Part shown: positions 34,961-47,615 of the stretch, piece after piece
How the letters are laid out: every line of letters starts with the position of its first letter
How positions within the stretch are numbered: the stretch's first letter is position 1
NCBI RefSeq assembly: GCF_030272615.1
Contig: NC_081406.1
Location: forward strand, 184,921,770-184,985,769
Direction: 5' to 3'
DNA from: Cryptomeria japonica
Lineage: Eukaryota > Streptophyta > Pinopsida > Cupressales > Cupressaceae
Length of the DNA stretch: 64,000 nucleotides
Made by a program: the position numbers and the translations under genes
Notes under the pieces: generated by a model
The model's input: the letters and a program-made list of their open reading frames with translations, nothing else
The model's database searches: none
What the model was told of the DNA's origin: nothing

Positions 34961-35298
34961 GTGTAGGTATTTTCTAAGGTTACAATCACTCAATAATGGG
35001 TAGAGTGATTGGCATGGGAGGTTTAGTACTACCGAGATTTGTATCATGGGGTAGTTATAATAGAGTAAAGAGACACCTTGTATACAAAGAGCATCCGCTC
35101 ACATAGGGGGTAGAGCCAGTAGTCTAGGGGCTCAGTGGGTATGAGGGTGCCTTGGCTACCAGGATTAGGTCCATCGAGAGTGGTAGGTGGAGATGGAGAG
35201 AATGTATGATAGCACTCTTATATGTGACATTTTTTTGACCCTTTGTGGTGTATATCATTGTATACTAATTTTAAACATTCATGTTTGATAAAATAAAG

Positions 35299-35373
35299 TC
35301 CATATGCATGCATACGCCACCAAAATCACATATATATAAGATGTGATTTTGGTGGCGTATGCATGCATATGGA
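35299..35373. repeat. Perfect 33-bp inverted repeat with 9-base loop
   Basis: Arms 35299-35331 and 35341-35373 are exact reverse complements; the loop is ATATATAAG. Each arm contains GCATGCATAC and ACCAAAATCACAT. The RNA would fold into a stable hairpin. The flanks do not continue the symmetry, and no target duplication is evident. Confidence 0.9.
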
Positions 35374-37754
35374 ATTTATGATGCTTTGATTATTGTTTTA
35401 TTATGCGATGGATGATGATTTATGATATGATTATACATATGTTTTAAACTATTTTTGATGCAGGATGGATGATTATGAGATATATGTATGCATGTGTTAT
35501 TTATGATGTTGCTAACATGTTTGTAGATGCAGGATGTAGGTGTATGGTGTATGCCTATATGATATGTAGGTTTTTTATTTTTCATGTTATGATGATGTAT
35601 ATGCTATGATGATGCAGATGAATGTCCTATATGTATGTATGTAATTATGATGTGATTTGATGGACGTATTATGCTTATGTGATGTAATGATAAAATATGC
35701 TCAAAATGAAAGAATGCACCTAAATGATGTAAATGCAATTACTGTGAATATTGCCCTATAATGTAATGAGAACCCTTATTCAGCCACTAGTATTATAGAC
35801 ATAATAAACTGAAAGTGTGTTGAACTTGTTCTTAAAAAACTTACCAAAATGGGATTATTTCAAATGTTTTATATTGAATAGTGTGATTATTAATGATTGT
35901 AGATCTATGTGAGATATTAATGTTTAAATGAGATTTATTTAAACTTACATTAGTATTTATTATGTAATGAACCTAAAGTGTAATGCACCTAAAATGCAAA
36001 TGTGAATGGGAATCCAATTAAATAATGCAATGATATGATAATGTCGCTATATAAAAGATGATAATGCAACTATATGATTATAAAAATGCTACCAAATGCA
36101 AATGAAATTATTCTGAGAATGTGTCAACCATAATACAATGATATAGGACTAGGTAGAAGAAAGAAAGAGGTGAATAAATTAAGGTCTCAAAAATGCATGG
36201 ATGTAATGGGTGAATGAATAGAGATGGAGGGATTTGTTACTGTGTATATGTGGAGAGAAAACCTAGTTTTGATATTGCCAAGGATGATCTACACCATTAA
36301 TGATAGGAATAAGGATGTTGTGAAAATATGAGGAATGGAATGACTCTCAGACAATAGGTATCCCTTGCACACAACCATGTAAACACCATATAGATGTAGA
36401 TATAGGGCTATAGGTTCATGGAAGAAATATCATCAAACATGTCATACCACAAAAACATGCCTAATATACACCCACCCAAAACATACCAAGATATAGAATG
36501 ATCTGAGAAGACATAGATAAGAGTAGTCATAGGAAATAATGATACAAATGAAAGAAAAAGACTAAATCATGCAAACAAAATGCACAAGGCCAATTGACAT
36601 CGCTTCCCAAGAATAGGACTTAGGATTATGGATAAATTGTCAGACACGGGAACAATGCATCCCAATGGGCAAGAGTAACTATTGGGACTGAATAGGCAAT
36701 AGAGGAGATATTATGGACATAGGCATGTAGATTTGGTGTTAACTGCAAAGATTTGATTAAGATCATATGGATAAGTTCTTGGATGATAAACAAGTTGAGA
36801 AAAAAATCAAGCTCATAAATCAGGGGTTAAGCTCAGTGTATTGGGATAGAAGGTCTCTGTGATAGGAGGAAATCTCAGCATGGTGGGATGAAAACTCAAT
36901 TTGTTGGGAAAATCCTTATTCATGACTATGACAAAGAATCATGATTTCATGAAGAAACAAATAACCTTGATATCTGCTGGTGAGGTGGCAAAGGTTTATT
37001 TGGTGGCGTAGATTAAAAAAAGAAGTGGACAATTGGTTGAAAGTGAAGCAAGGGGAATGGGATGGAGGGTTACAAAATTTCTTTTCTTATAGAATGAAGG
37101 AGACAACCAACTGCAAGAGAAGCAAGGTGAATGATGGGGAATCAACGCGAGAGTCATCCTACATAGATGTCATTTATTGAGCAAGTAAAGTTGTACAATC
37201 CTCATCATTGCAAGTTTGCGGAAGACGTCAGAATATATGATTTTTATTATGAAATATGGATGGGGGGAATCAACATGTCAGATTATTCAATTTATGGAAT
37301 ATGAAAACCGGGTGGGTGAGTGGGAGAAAATGGGGGAAACAGGGGGAATAAATGGAGGATCAATTCCTCATGCAATATCAAAACATTTGAAATAATGAAT
37401 ATGGCTACTTAAGTCATGTCAATTAATTTGGAACACTTAAATTGATCATCTCCATGGGGTGAGCACTTGTGAAACTGCATGTTAGATTATTAGATTTATG
37501 GAACATGGATATCGGGTAGGTGGGTGGGAGGAAAATCTTGTTTGTCTGAGCAGACGATGGATCTAGCTTATTTACCTTGATGCCTGAAACCACATTTTCA
37601 CCAAGATAATTGACCATAGCACCACAAAGTGGTTTTCACTAATGGATGAATGGATTTTTCTTTCCTTTTTTATTCATTTTTTCATTTTTTTGTATTTTTC
37701 TTGATTTTTTATTTTTATTTTATTTTTTTATTTTGAAGACTAGTGATCTAATAG
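35374..37754. other. No gene seen; 3' flank of the minus-strand Gypsy element
   Basis: AT-rich, repetitive 'atgatgat' type sequence to about 36100, then mixed sequence with short frames lacking motifs. 37650-37740 is an almost pure T/A run (A-rich on the Gypsy coding strand) just after the integrase end. The 3' LTR of the Gypsy element should lie here, but I could not find a match to the sequence upstream of its gag. Confidence 0.4.
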
Positions 37755-40700
37755 GACTAGGCATAAAATCTCTTCAGGCGCATAATGTTCATAGGTTCAT
37801 CCAAGGGTTCTCCTTCAGGAGTGGCCAACTGATAAGCACCTGATCCATATTTTGCAGTGATCACATATGGTCCAAGCCAATTAGGCTCAAACTTGCCTTT
37901 CTTTTCACGATCCTGTAGGTTTCTCTGATTTTCCATAAGCACAAGATCACCAATATCAAATTCCTATATTCAGACCTTCTTGTTATGGCTCAATCATACT
38001 TGGTTCTGATATACCTTGAGGTAATTTAAGGCCTTGAGGCACCTTTCATCTAGCAGTTCAAGACGTTGTAGTCTGACAACTATATTCCTCATCAGGCAAG
38101 ATGTTCTACAACAAAATGCTTAGTAACAAGATCACAATCTCAAGGGGTAGGACAAATTTGGAACCGAAGACTAGGGAATATGGAGTGGCTCTTGTGGGTA
38201 TGCAAATACTTGTGTGGTAGGCCCAAAGAGCAGGATGGAGTTGCAAGTGATAATCATAACTAGCTTCATTGACTATCTTTTTGAGGATTTTGATGAGGGT
38301 TTTATTTGAAGCCTCAACTTGACCATTATCTTGCGGGTAGTATGAAGTGGAGAAGCGATGTTGAATGCCAAACTTTTGACAAAGTTCTTTGGCCTCCTGA
38401 TTGTTCAAGGGTGTAATTATTTGTGATGATTTCTTTAGGGATTCCATATCGGCAGATGAGGTAATTCAGGATGAACTTAGAAATTTGGTTTCTAGTAGTG
38501 AAGGTGAGGGGTATGGCCTCCACCCATTTGGTGAAGTATCCAGTGTCAGTTATTATAAACTTGTGGCCATTGGATGAGTCAGGATGGATTTTGCCTATGA
38601 AATCAAGCCCCCACTAAGAGAAGGGCTAGGGTGAAATGAATGATTGCAAATCTTGAGAATGTGAATGAATTTTGTCATCGTGTTTCTAACAAGGGACACA
38701 TTTCTTCACATAATGGTATGCATCTTCTTCCATTGTAGGCCAATAATATCTCATGCAAAAGAGATTTTTAGCCAATATAAGGCCGCTTGAGTGTTCTCCA
38801 TAAATACCTTCGCGCACTTTGTGTAGTGTACATTCATCCTCCTCTTTGTCTAAACACCTTAGGAGGGATCCATCAAAATGCCTTCAAAAAAGGGTATCAC
38901 CGAGGATAGTGTAGTGGGCGCAATGGTGGAAGAAGGTTTTTTGTTGGGTTTTAGTGAGGTGTAAAGGGATTATATTGTCTCAAAGGTAAGTGAAGGTTTC
39001 ATGATACCAAGGGGAGTTAGAATAAACAAGGACACACCATTTCAGACTCTGGGACATCATATGCCAGAATAAGGAGTTTCTCAGCCAAGAACTCACACTT
39101 CTAACTATTTTCCAGCATATGGAGGAGGCAACCGATTGTATTGATAGCATCAACAACACAACTGTTTGTTCTAGGAATCTGATCAAACTAGACAAGAGTG
39201 AAATGTTACTTGAGGTATTATACCATGCTGCAATATGGGAGAAACTTGTCATCTTTTCTTTGATACTAATCATTTACTCATTTTATGATGAGCTGGCACT
39301 CACCAAAAGACCTGCGACTCATTTAGCTTCCATTGGATGGTAATGCAGAGCTTAGTGATTAAAGCTTCATACTCTATAATGTTCTTGGTGCATACAAACG
39401 CAATCTTATGTGACTTTTGGATGCAATCGCCTTGATGTGTAACAAGTAAGATACCTGCCCTATATCCATTCTATGTGTAGGAGCTATCAAAGTACAACTA
39501 CCATTTTGAAGATGTGGTGATATTCGTAATCGCATCATCTATAAACTATGTTATAAGGGGGTGATCACCTTGAAGAGGAGCGTTAACCAATTGATCTTCT
39601 ATAACTTATCCTTTGATTTCTTTCCGGTCCACATACTTAATTTAAAATTCACTAAATAGCATGATCCATTTTGCAATTCTTCCAGTGAGAGCAACTTTGG
39701 ACAATAGGTACTTGACAGGGTCAATTTTGGTGATTAGCTTAGTCTTATTGTTAAGCATTTAGTGTCTTAACTTTTGTGTGCTGAATACCAACACAAGGAA
39801 ATCTCTTTCTATAGGGGTATAATTCATCTCATACCCTACAAGTGTATGACTGATGTAGTAGATTGCATGCTCTTTGCCTTGGTCATTTGTTTGTGTTAGT
39901 AATGCCCCCTAGTGCCACTGTAGTTGTTGGTATGTACAAAATAAGCAATTGTCCATGGATATGAGGCATCAAGACTAGAGGAGAAGATATATATTGTTTA
40001 AGCTTATCAAAGGCCTTTTGACAGAGACAATCTCCCTTGAATTTGGTATCCTTTCTCAAAAGATGTGCAAATGGGTGACACTTATCTGCCAACTATGCAA
40101 TGAATCTCCAGATGGACTGGAGTTTCCCTTGTAGGATATGCAATTGTTTGAGTGACTTTGGTGGAGGCATTTCCATTATAGCTTTTACTTTTGTGGGATC
40201 CACTTCTATGTCTCTGCAAGATACTATGAAACCAAGGAGATTTCCTAATGTGACTCCAAAGATACATTTCTTAGGATTTAGACACAACTTATATTTTTCC
40301 AATCTCTCAAAAATCTTCCTTGGGATTGGAATGTGTTCATCTCTTATTTTTGACTTACCAAGAAGATCATCTATGTAATTTTCAATTATCTTGTGCAAGA
40401 GATCATGAAAAATAGTTGTCATTTCACATTCATAGGTTGGTATTGCATTCTTGAGCCCAAAAGCCATGACTTGATAGCAAAATGTGCCCCAAGGTGTTGT
40501 GAATGTTGTCTTGTGTTGATCTTCTTGTACAATTCAGATCTGGTTGTAGCTAAAAAATCCATCGATGAGGGAAAGAATTTCATACCTCACTGTTAGGTCC
40601 ACAATCATGTCAATGTTGGGCAAAGTAAAATCATATCTAGGGAAATGCTTTGTTCAAATCCCTTAAGTCTGTACAAATCCTGATACCCCTAGAGTTCTTG

Positions 40701-42400
40701 CATATAGGTACAATGTCGAAGAACCATTCTGGATAATCAATGGGTTTAATGAAGCCAATATCCAACATTTTTTTGCAGTTCTTCTTTAACTAGTAGGGAA
40801 ATTTGAGGATGCATCTTGCATAATTTCTACTTGATAGGTTTCACATTTGGATGAACTGCAAGATTGCATACCACCAAGTTAGGATCATGTTGGCATGTGA
40901 CTAGGTGAGATTGATTTGTGTTTCTTTTATAATCTTATTATATTATATTTCTCTTGATCAATAAGTGACTTGGTGATGAGTAAATTCTTTAGTGTTTCTT
41001 ATGTGTCCATATTGATTGTGTTTGTTTCCTCAATAAGTAGGGGGGACTTTTCCTCTTCCAGGGAAACCATGATAGGGAGGTCAATTCCCTCATCTTCAAT
41101 TGCCCAACCTAGGTTTTCACCTGAAGATGTGTCCTATATTTTTACTTTTTCCATGTCCAAATTTTTCAGCAAGGGACTTCTGATTTTTATTTTATTTTCA
41201 TTTTTGTGACTGAGAGAGTTGACCTGACTACCAAAGTAAGCTTTTAGATGAAGTTATATCCCATTGACAAATATGTGGTTCACAAGGTCTTTCATGTTAG
41301 GTAATGTTATGAGTGCATCATCAATGATATAGATGTCTAAAATAGTTGGTCCTTGTCAATGAGTTCAGGATGGATGAGTTTAAGGTGATATGGATTGGGA
41401 GGGGTGACAGGGGTGATAATGTTTACATGGGCATCATGAAATATATCATCAAGGTACTCAAAAGGCATTTTGTAGAATTCATTTTCATCAAAATCTTTGA
41501 CTTTAGTAGGAGGATCTGGCTGGACACCATCAACTATGATCTTACATATAGGAGAGAAACCCAAGCCTCCATTGAACTTATAGGAGATTAGAGAGATGGG
41601 TGCTTTTATGCCTTTTTCTTCTAGTCCAAAACCATGTCCTTTGTAACCCATGTTATCTACCATGGCAGATGCTTTTGGATACATCCTCTTTGGGATGTCT
41701 ACTAGTTCTTCATGTTCCTCTCAATACAACCAAGAAGTAACATCGGTTTCCAAACTTTTCTCATCAAGTGGGTCCCATTGTTGGAAGGTAGTTTCTTTGC
41801 ATTTGATAGTGGGATTATCTTGTTTCTTAATTTTCTTAGGCTTGCCATATGACTTAGGAGAGGGTGGAAGTTGACCCACATAGAAAGTGCATTATGTAGG
41901 GTATACTCTCTGCAACCATTATCAATGATTTTAACCTTGACCTTAGATACAGATGAGGTGGATGAGACATTGGATAGATTATATGGGGGAAGTAAAGTGG
42001 TCCTATTGAGTGGGAAATGGTAGGGGTGATTCCCTTCAATAATTTTTCAATACTCAAAGGGTTTTGGGTCCATATGGATGGTGAATTCTCTACCATTAAA
42101 TGGAAATTTAAGGCATTGATGGTAGGTGGAGGGAATGACTTGAATGGAATGGATCCATGAATAACCAAGGAGGATGTTATAAGGAAGCTCACTTGATAAG
42201 TTGTTTCCACAATAGCCAAACCGACTTGAAGAGGAAATTTGATGGTGCCTTTGGAAACTCTCTTTGCATCATCATATGCTTTAATTATGATCCTTCTAGA
42301 TGGGTCAACCAAGTTCTCAGAGATTCCTAGTGGTTTGATTAACTTATATGTACATAGATTCAAACTAGATCCACTATCTATAAGGACTCACTTAACTCTA
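37755..42400 (-). pseudogene. Gypsy pol: protease, G-patch-like, RT, RNase H, integrase; many breaks
   Basis: Protease: LIDSGSSLNL with Asp-Ser-Gly at 42378-42370. G-patch-like: MGYKGHGFGLEEKGIKAP (about 41655-41600). RT: AFGLKNAIPTYE, then YIDD at 40377-40366 in an intact catalytic box, LNPKKCIFGV and LLGFIVS. RNase H follows, including FKGDCLCQKAFDKLK at its junction. Integrase: zinc region with RYYWPTMEED and CVPC, core GLDFIGKIHPDSSNGHKF, TNN where DNG is expected, and YPQDNGQVEASN. Its C-terminal part is GPYVITAKYGSGAYQL, ending MRLKRFYA at 37757. Stops and shifts are frequent, so it is inactive. Confidence 0.85.
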
Positions 42401-43079
42401 TACTTTTGTACAAGGGGCTCAATATAAAGGGGTTTTTTGTGCGAAGGATCATTGATGGGTGCATCCTTGAATATAAAAACAAGGTGGTGTTGGGAAGCAA
42501 GTTTTCCTATTAGGGCTTGAAATTGGGCTTCATTGATGTTATCAAGGATGCGAGATTCTAGGAAGGCCTTCTCAAGGATCTCTTTATGAATGGGGGATGT
42601 TTTGAGGAGCTCAAGTATGTAGATGTGTGCAGGAGGTTTTTCAAGATGATCAAGGAGATCATACCAACAAGTGGATGACATGGGAGGTTGCGGAGGAGGA
42701 GGAGGAGCTCCCTAGATGGTTACTCTCCCTCTACGGGTGGTCACATTGCAATCATTTGATGGTACATACCCTTGAACAACTATTTTATATTGGGAGGTCT
42801 AAGTGGATGATTGTAGTGGAGGGAAACCTTGGGTGGTAACCCTGGGTCTATGAGGGGTAGGAGACTGGTTAGCTCCTAGAATTGTGATGGTATTTACATG
42901 GCTATCAGTGGGTTCTATACGATCTACTAGAGAATAAAAGCTAGAGACGTAATTAGTGTAGTCATAATTGACATTATTAGATGATGAGGCCTTGTCCTTA
43001 CCATGTTTAGGGAATGGGCTATGGTACATCTTAAGCTTATCATTGGAGTTACCAGGTTTCAAGATCTCAACCTCAATAT

Positions 43080-44841
43080 TACCCATCAATAAGTTCTTGG
43101 ATATAGTTCTTAAGTTTCATACACTTGCATGTGTTATGACCATTTATGTGATGGTAGTCACCATATTCGTTCTCATTATACCATTGGGGATTAGGTTGAT
43201 TAGGATAAAAAGGGTGTCTCATCAAGAAGACAATGATGCTAGCCTTGACAAGCTTTTGAAAAATAGCCTCAATGGGCTCACCTAGCGGGGTATACTCACG
43301 TTGAACATTGGATCGAGGAGGGCAACCTTGGATGGAAGTAGTGTTGTCAGGTTGTGATTAATCATGAGTGTTGGATTGGTTATGAGAATTAGATAGGTTA
43401 TTGAATAAATTGCTAGTGGTGGTGGGCTTGGATGCTGTGACGATTGTTTGGATGCATTTGGTGTTGGTGACCCCATCATTAACAACATTTTTGTTCTTGG
43501 ACTAGAATCTTGGCTTACTGTTATAAGAGGAGGAATTTGACTTGATTTTTGATAATTTTTTATGGTTCCCTCCTCTAGCAGCACATGCTCTAAAGATAGA
43601 CCATTCTTAGAAATTTCCTCAAATGGTCAAGCATTGACAAGTCAATGGTTTGGATAATTCTAGTATCAAGTTGTGTTGAAATAACTCAACATGATTTGGC
43701 TCAGGTATATCCCAAGGGAATATTTTAATGAGATGCTACCACCTTTCAAGGAAGTTGGCAAAGGTTTCTTTGGGCCTCTTCTTTGTGTTGCACAAGTCCA
43801 TCATGGAAGCATCATTCTCAATATTTTAGGCATAATGAGCCACTAATTTTTCAACCAAGTTGAGGAATGATGTGATGGAACCTTGGGGTAGCACGGAGAA
43901 CCAAGTGAGGGACTCTTTAGTAAGGAATTTTGGGAATAACTCTTTAGTAAGGAATTATGGGAATAACCTCCTGAGATAGATGTCACTGTAGGCGACTTCT
44001 TGGCATAAGACATAGAATTCATGAACATGATGCCTAGTATCACCTTCACCCTTATATTTCTTAAACTTGGGAATCATAAAACCAAGTGGATATGGAGTGA
44101 GTGAGATGGATGAGTCATAGGGACATGGACATATTTACTTGAAAGAGTAAGGTCTCTTGCTCATCCCTTCTTTCAATTTTTTTATGAGGTCCTTGTCTTG
44201 AATCTCTTTTAGGAGATTACGTTGTTGATTATGGACATTAGGAATGTAGTGATACATTGGGATTTGATAAGATGAGGAGGGGATACCACCACCACCACCA
44301 ATTTATTGATATGAAGAATGAGGAGGTTGTGAGGTGTTGGGATCTTGTGATCCTCAAACCATGGTAATGAGGGTTAAACTCATGTTGATGTAATAAGCCA
44401 TGTTGTGAAGGATGACAAATGAACTTGGTGGATTGGAAATGTGAGGAGGAATAGAGAATTGAGGGAATGTTATCGTAGGAATGGAAGTTGTGGGTGCAAA
44501 TGTTGTGGGTTGAGGAGAGGATCAAGAATAGAATTGTTCACAAGGTCACCTTGTGGTGGCCTGTCAAGGATGGTTCTATCAAAGTTGGGGGGCAAGTGTG
44601 CTCCTTGGGCAATGAGCTCTGATACAAGTCTATTGGAATCATTTTTGATGAATCTCTCCATAATTTCTTGGTTATAAGGGTCATTTATTAATGATTGGAC
44701 AAATGGAGATAGGTTGGGTTGATTGACAAGTTGCTCCTCTTCAGGTTGATGATCTTGAATGAAAGGGTCTCTATACTTAGACATATTATCATTATTACCT
44801 TGGGCAGCCATCTTTTCCTTTTGGGATTGAGTCAAGACCAT
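43080..44841 (-). pseudogene. Gypsy gag, broken
   Basis: It begins at 44841 (MVLTQSQKEKMAAQG), with an acidic, Asn/Gln-rich N-terminus to about 44470. The retrotransposon Gag domain follows at about 44100-43650, with matches such as PLGFMIPKF, YKGEGD, TWFSVLPQGSI and LVAHYA. A knuckle-like YGDYHHINGHNTCKCMKLK (about 43180-43115) resembles the YCxYH..GHxTxxC motif of Tat/Athila Gag, with its first Cys now Gly. A short duplication, 'ggaataactctttagtaagg', is repeated at about 43915-43960. Confidence 0.75.
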
Positions 44842-46388
44842 GTATGGGTAACCTTTGAAGTGAATGAGAAAGATTGATGTGAGATTTTAGATGAAGGAAG
44901 GTGATGAGTGGACTTAGAAAATTTTGATGTTGATGTTGATTTGGATTGAAATTGATTTGGATAGGATCCTTTGACTAGGATAAGATGGGAACCTTAGAAG
45001 ATGTGGGATTGATGTGCACCACAAGCGAGGTAACAACAAGACTATGTATAATTTAGACCTTAAGATGAGGATCAATTGATTATGCCCTTCTCTTATGTGG
45101 GATGGACTTGTGTTCAAAAGAAAAATAGGGAAAAGGATTAGGGTTTTGATCAACCCAAATGATTAAGAAAGGGTATTTGGGGTAGATTATTCCCCAAGCA
45201 CAAAAGCCAAATGATGATTGATTTCAGATAAGGTCTAAATTAAACTTTCATAAATATGTGAACCTTTGGATAAGGTTGATTTGATTGATTGATTGATTCA
45301 GATTAGAATGATTGATTGCTTAAGGCTAAGGATTGATTGGATTTGATTGTGCTAAGTCCTTAGAAGATTATTGAATGACGAGTATGGAAGGAAAGGAATT
45401 TGATTATGAAAAAGAAGTGTGGTGAAAGGGAAAGGTCTCCCTAGGATAACTCAATAGGAGATTGGTTGGGAAGGAAGATAAGAAAAGTTAATACGACCAC
45501 CCCTATTAATGGATTGTGAAAGGGCTAACATCTGATGGAAAGTACATTCCATTAGAGACTCCTCATCAAACTCATTGTTGCAACCATGAAGGTAATCATG
45601 GAAGCGATGCAAGAAGGTCCTATGTTTCAACAGGTTTTTGTGATTTATATATAGAAACTTGTTACACTTGACGATTTTCTTCAAACTAGGCTTCTTGTCT
45701 TTTACTTGATGGTGGATTGACCTTTTAGGATGTTTGGTTGATGTGGGCATGAAGGGAATTAGTGGATTTGAAAAATGATTTGGTGTTGTGAAAATTTGGA
45801 TTGGAAAAATGTTTAGGAAAATGTTTTGAGATAGGTGATCCTCAACTACTCTTGGCAAGAATACATCAAGAAAATTATACACATTGGCCAAGTGTAATGC
45901 TTCAAAAATTAAGCATGAAAGGGATGGGGGACTAGATTAGCCCAAATAGATTTTATAGGTTTTGCATAAATTATAACAAACTTTTAAGAAACACAACACA
46001 AGGCTGGAAAGTGGAAACCACTTGATAGGCCTCTTGCACAAGTGATACCTCATTTAGGAAGAAAGATAGAGACTCTAGTAGCACTAGGTCCCCCTTATAG
46101 TGCACTCACTTCTTGGGCATGATCTAAGGATCTATGATATGTTGAATTATTGTCGCATCCTTAGTGAATACATGAGAGGTAACTTCAAGGTAGAATACAT
46201 GTCTGCTTCACTATCAAATGTAGGATTTTGGCTACTAAAATTGGTTCTCAGTGTAATTTCTAAGGAATCACCAATCCAGTGACAGATTCTCAAAGAAATC
46301 CACTTAAGGCTCTAACTAAGCTTATCTATACAGGAGGGCCCCCACATATGCCGAATTCACTCAGCACCTCAGCCGCTTGACCAACTTA
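44842..46388 (-). other. Leader / R-U5 region before the Gypsy gag
   Basis: Non-coding as far as I can see. A 146-codon frame at 45451-45891 (minus) has no recognisable motif and biased composition. No clear PBS found. Confidence 0.4.
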
Positions 46389-46396
46389 TTTATATA
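46389..46396 (-). promoter_or_regulatory. TATA box of the presumed Gypsy 5' LTR
   Basis: TATATAAA on the minus strand, in the loop of a small inverted repeat (AGCCGCT/AGCGGCT at about 46369-46402). Confidence 0.45.
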
Positions 46397-46861
46397 GCGG
46401 CTAGGAAAAACCCACTCGAGATTGCGTCGAGAGAGTTGATATCCTCGATGTGTCCCAATTTGAAGTACTCTTGTGGGGTGATGAAATCCCCAATCAAGAA
46501 TACCCCTCTCTACGAAATAAAAAAGTGGGTTTTGTTGATTTCTCTTTCTCTTACACCCAAGATCTGTGAAGGTGAGGAGAGAGGATACTCAAGAACAATT
46601 GTGGGTCCACCCAAATATGTGTGCAAGAACACAAGACATGAAAGACATTTGTTAATTTTAATCCCACTTGTAGGGTTTTCTATGCTAAGATGCAAAAAAA
46701 AAAAATTAAGCTAGTGATAAAAAATTACCTTCGACAAGTGGTCTTGCAAGAGAAACTGTTAGTAGTCTCAAATTTTGATCTTGGACATATGAGAAAACCT
46801 ACAAAAACTGAAATTGTGATCAATAACAAAAATCTCTAGAAGGTTACAACACAAATGCTAA

Positions 46862-47545
46862 ACCACAGGCGCAGATGCTGAAACGCTTGTACAAATGTCG
46901 AGACGTCTGTGCAGACGCTGAAACAGTCTGCACTACCAAAATAGAAAGCGGTAAAAATAGAATTTTAAAATTTCAAAATTTGAATTTGAAACTAGGTAAG
47001 ACATAGATGTTGATCCTATGTGCAGACGTGAAGTGTTTTCTCAAATGTTAAAATGAGAAAATTAAACATCGAAACAGTTAGTTAAAATTTTAAAATTTAA
47101 AATCTGAAATGTAGATTCTAAGCACGTTTTTCTGCCTCGATGCAGAAGTTGAATCAATGCACAGGCGACAACCATCTGCATAGGTGTTGATGCGCAAAAA
47201 ACTTGAAAATCTAACTAATTTTCTCAAAAAAGATTGCTTAATCTATTAAAAAATAAACAACTATCCTAGATTTTTTTTTTTCTTTTTAAACCATTTGTGT
47301 TGTTTTTGTTATTTTTAAACTTTAAAGAAAGGAAAAAATGCAAAATTTGAGCTCTAAAACCAAGTGTCAGAATACACTAGCATAGGCATTGAAGTAGGAC
47401 AGAATTGTTGAAAGACAGTCTTGCAACAAAATGGCCGTTGGAAAAATTTGAATTTCTACATAGACGTCGATCCTAGATGGAGACATTGAAACAACCAAGT
47501 GCATACGTTGATTTGTAGGCGCAGACGTTGAAGCTGCCCTTGCAA
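46862..47545. repeat. Degenerate 'gcagacgttgaa' motif repeated about ten times
   Basis: Variants such as 'gcagatgctgaaacg', 'cagacgctgaaac', 'gcagacgtgaag', 'tagacgtcgatcc' and 'gcagacgttgaagc' recur at irregular spacing in otherwise AT-rich DNA. They stand out by their CG content. Confidence 0.5.
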
Positions 47546-47615
47546 CCTATAAACTCACAAAAACTCAAATATTTTACTAGAAACTAGGGATGTGGGTCCC
47601 ACCGGGTGTGCTAAA

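Larger units (their letters stand above)
37755..47615 (-). mobile_element. Decayed Gypsy LTR retrotransposon (Tat/Athila-like layout)
   Basis: Minus-strand order: possible LTR/leader 47615-44842 (TATA at 46396-46389), gag 44841-43080, protease near 42370, a G-patch-like segment near 41600, RT near 40370, RNase H about 40090-39560, integrase 38760-37755. Integrase after RNase H defines Gypsy. The Gag type and the G-patch-like spacer between protease and RT suggest the Tat/Athila branch. The outer limits are uncertain because the LTR pair was not found. Confidence 0.7.

Noticed and set aside
34574-34989. Ser/Leu-rich minus-strand frames
   Set aside because: Antisense shadows of the Glu/Arg-rich coiled coil on the plus strand.
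45451-45891. 146-codon minus-strand frame in the Gypsy leader
   Set aside because: Has an ATG, but no motif and biased His/Phe/Asn content; lies between a likely TATA box and gag where non-coding leader is expected.
46862-47545. CRISPR-like array
   Set aside because: Motifs are degenerate and irregularly spaced in plant nuclear DNA; no uniform repeats or spacers.
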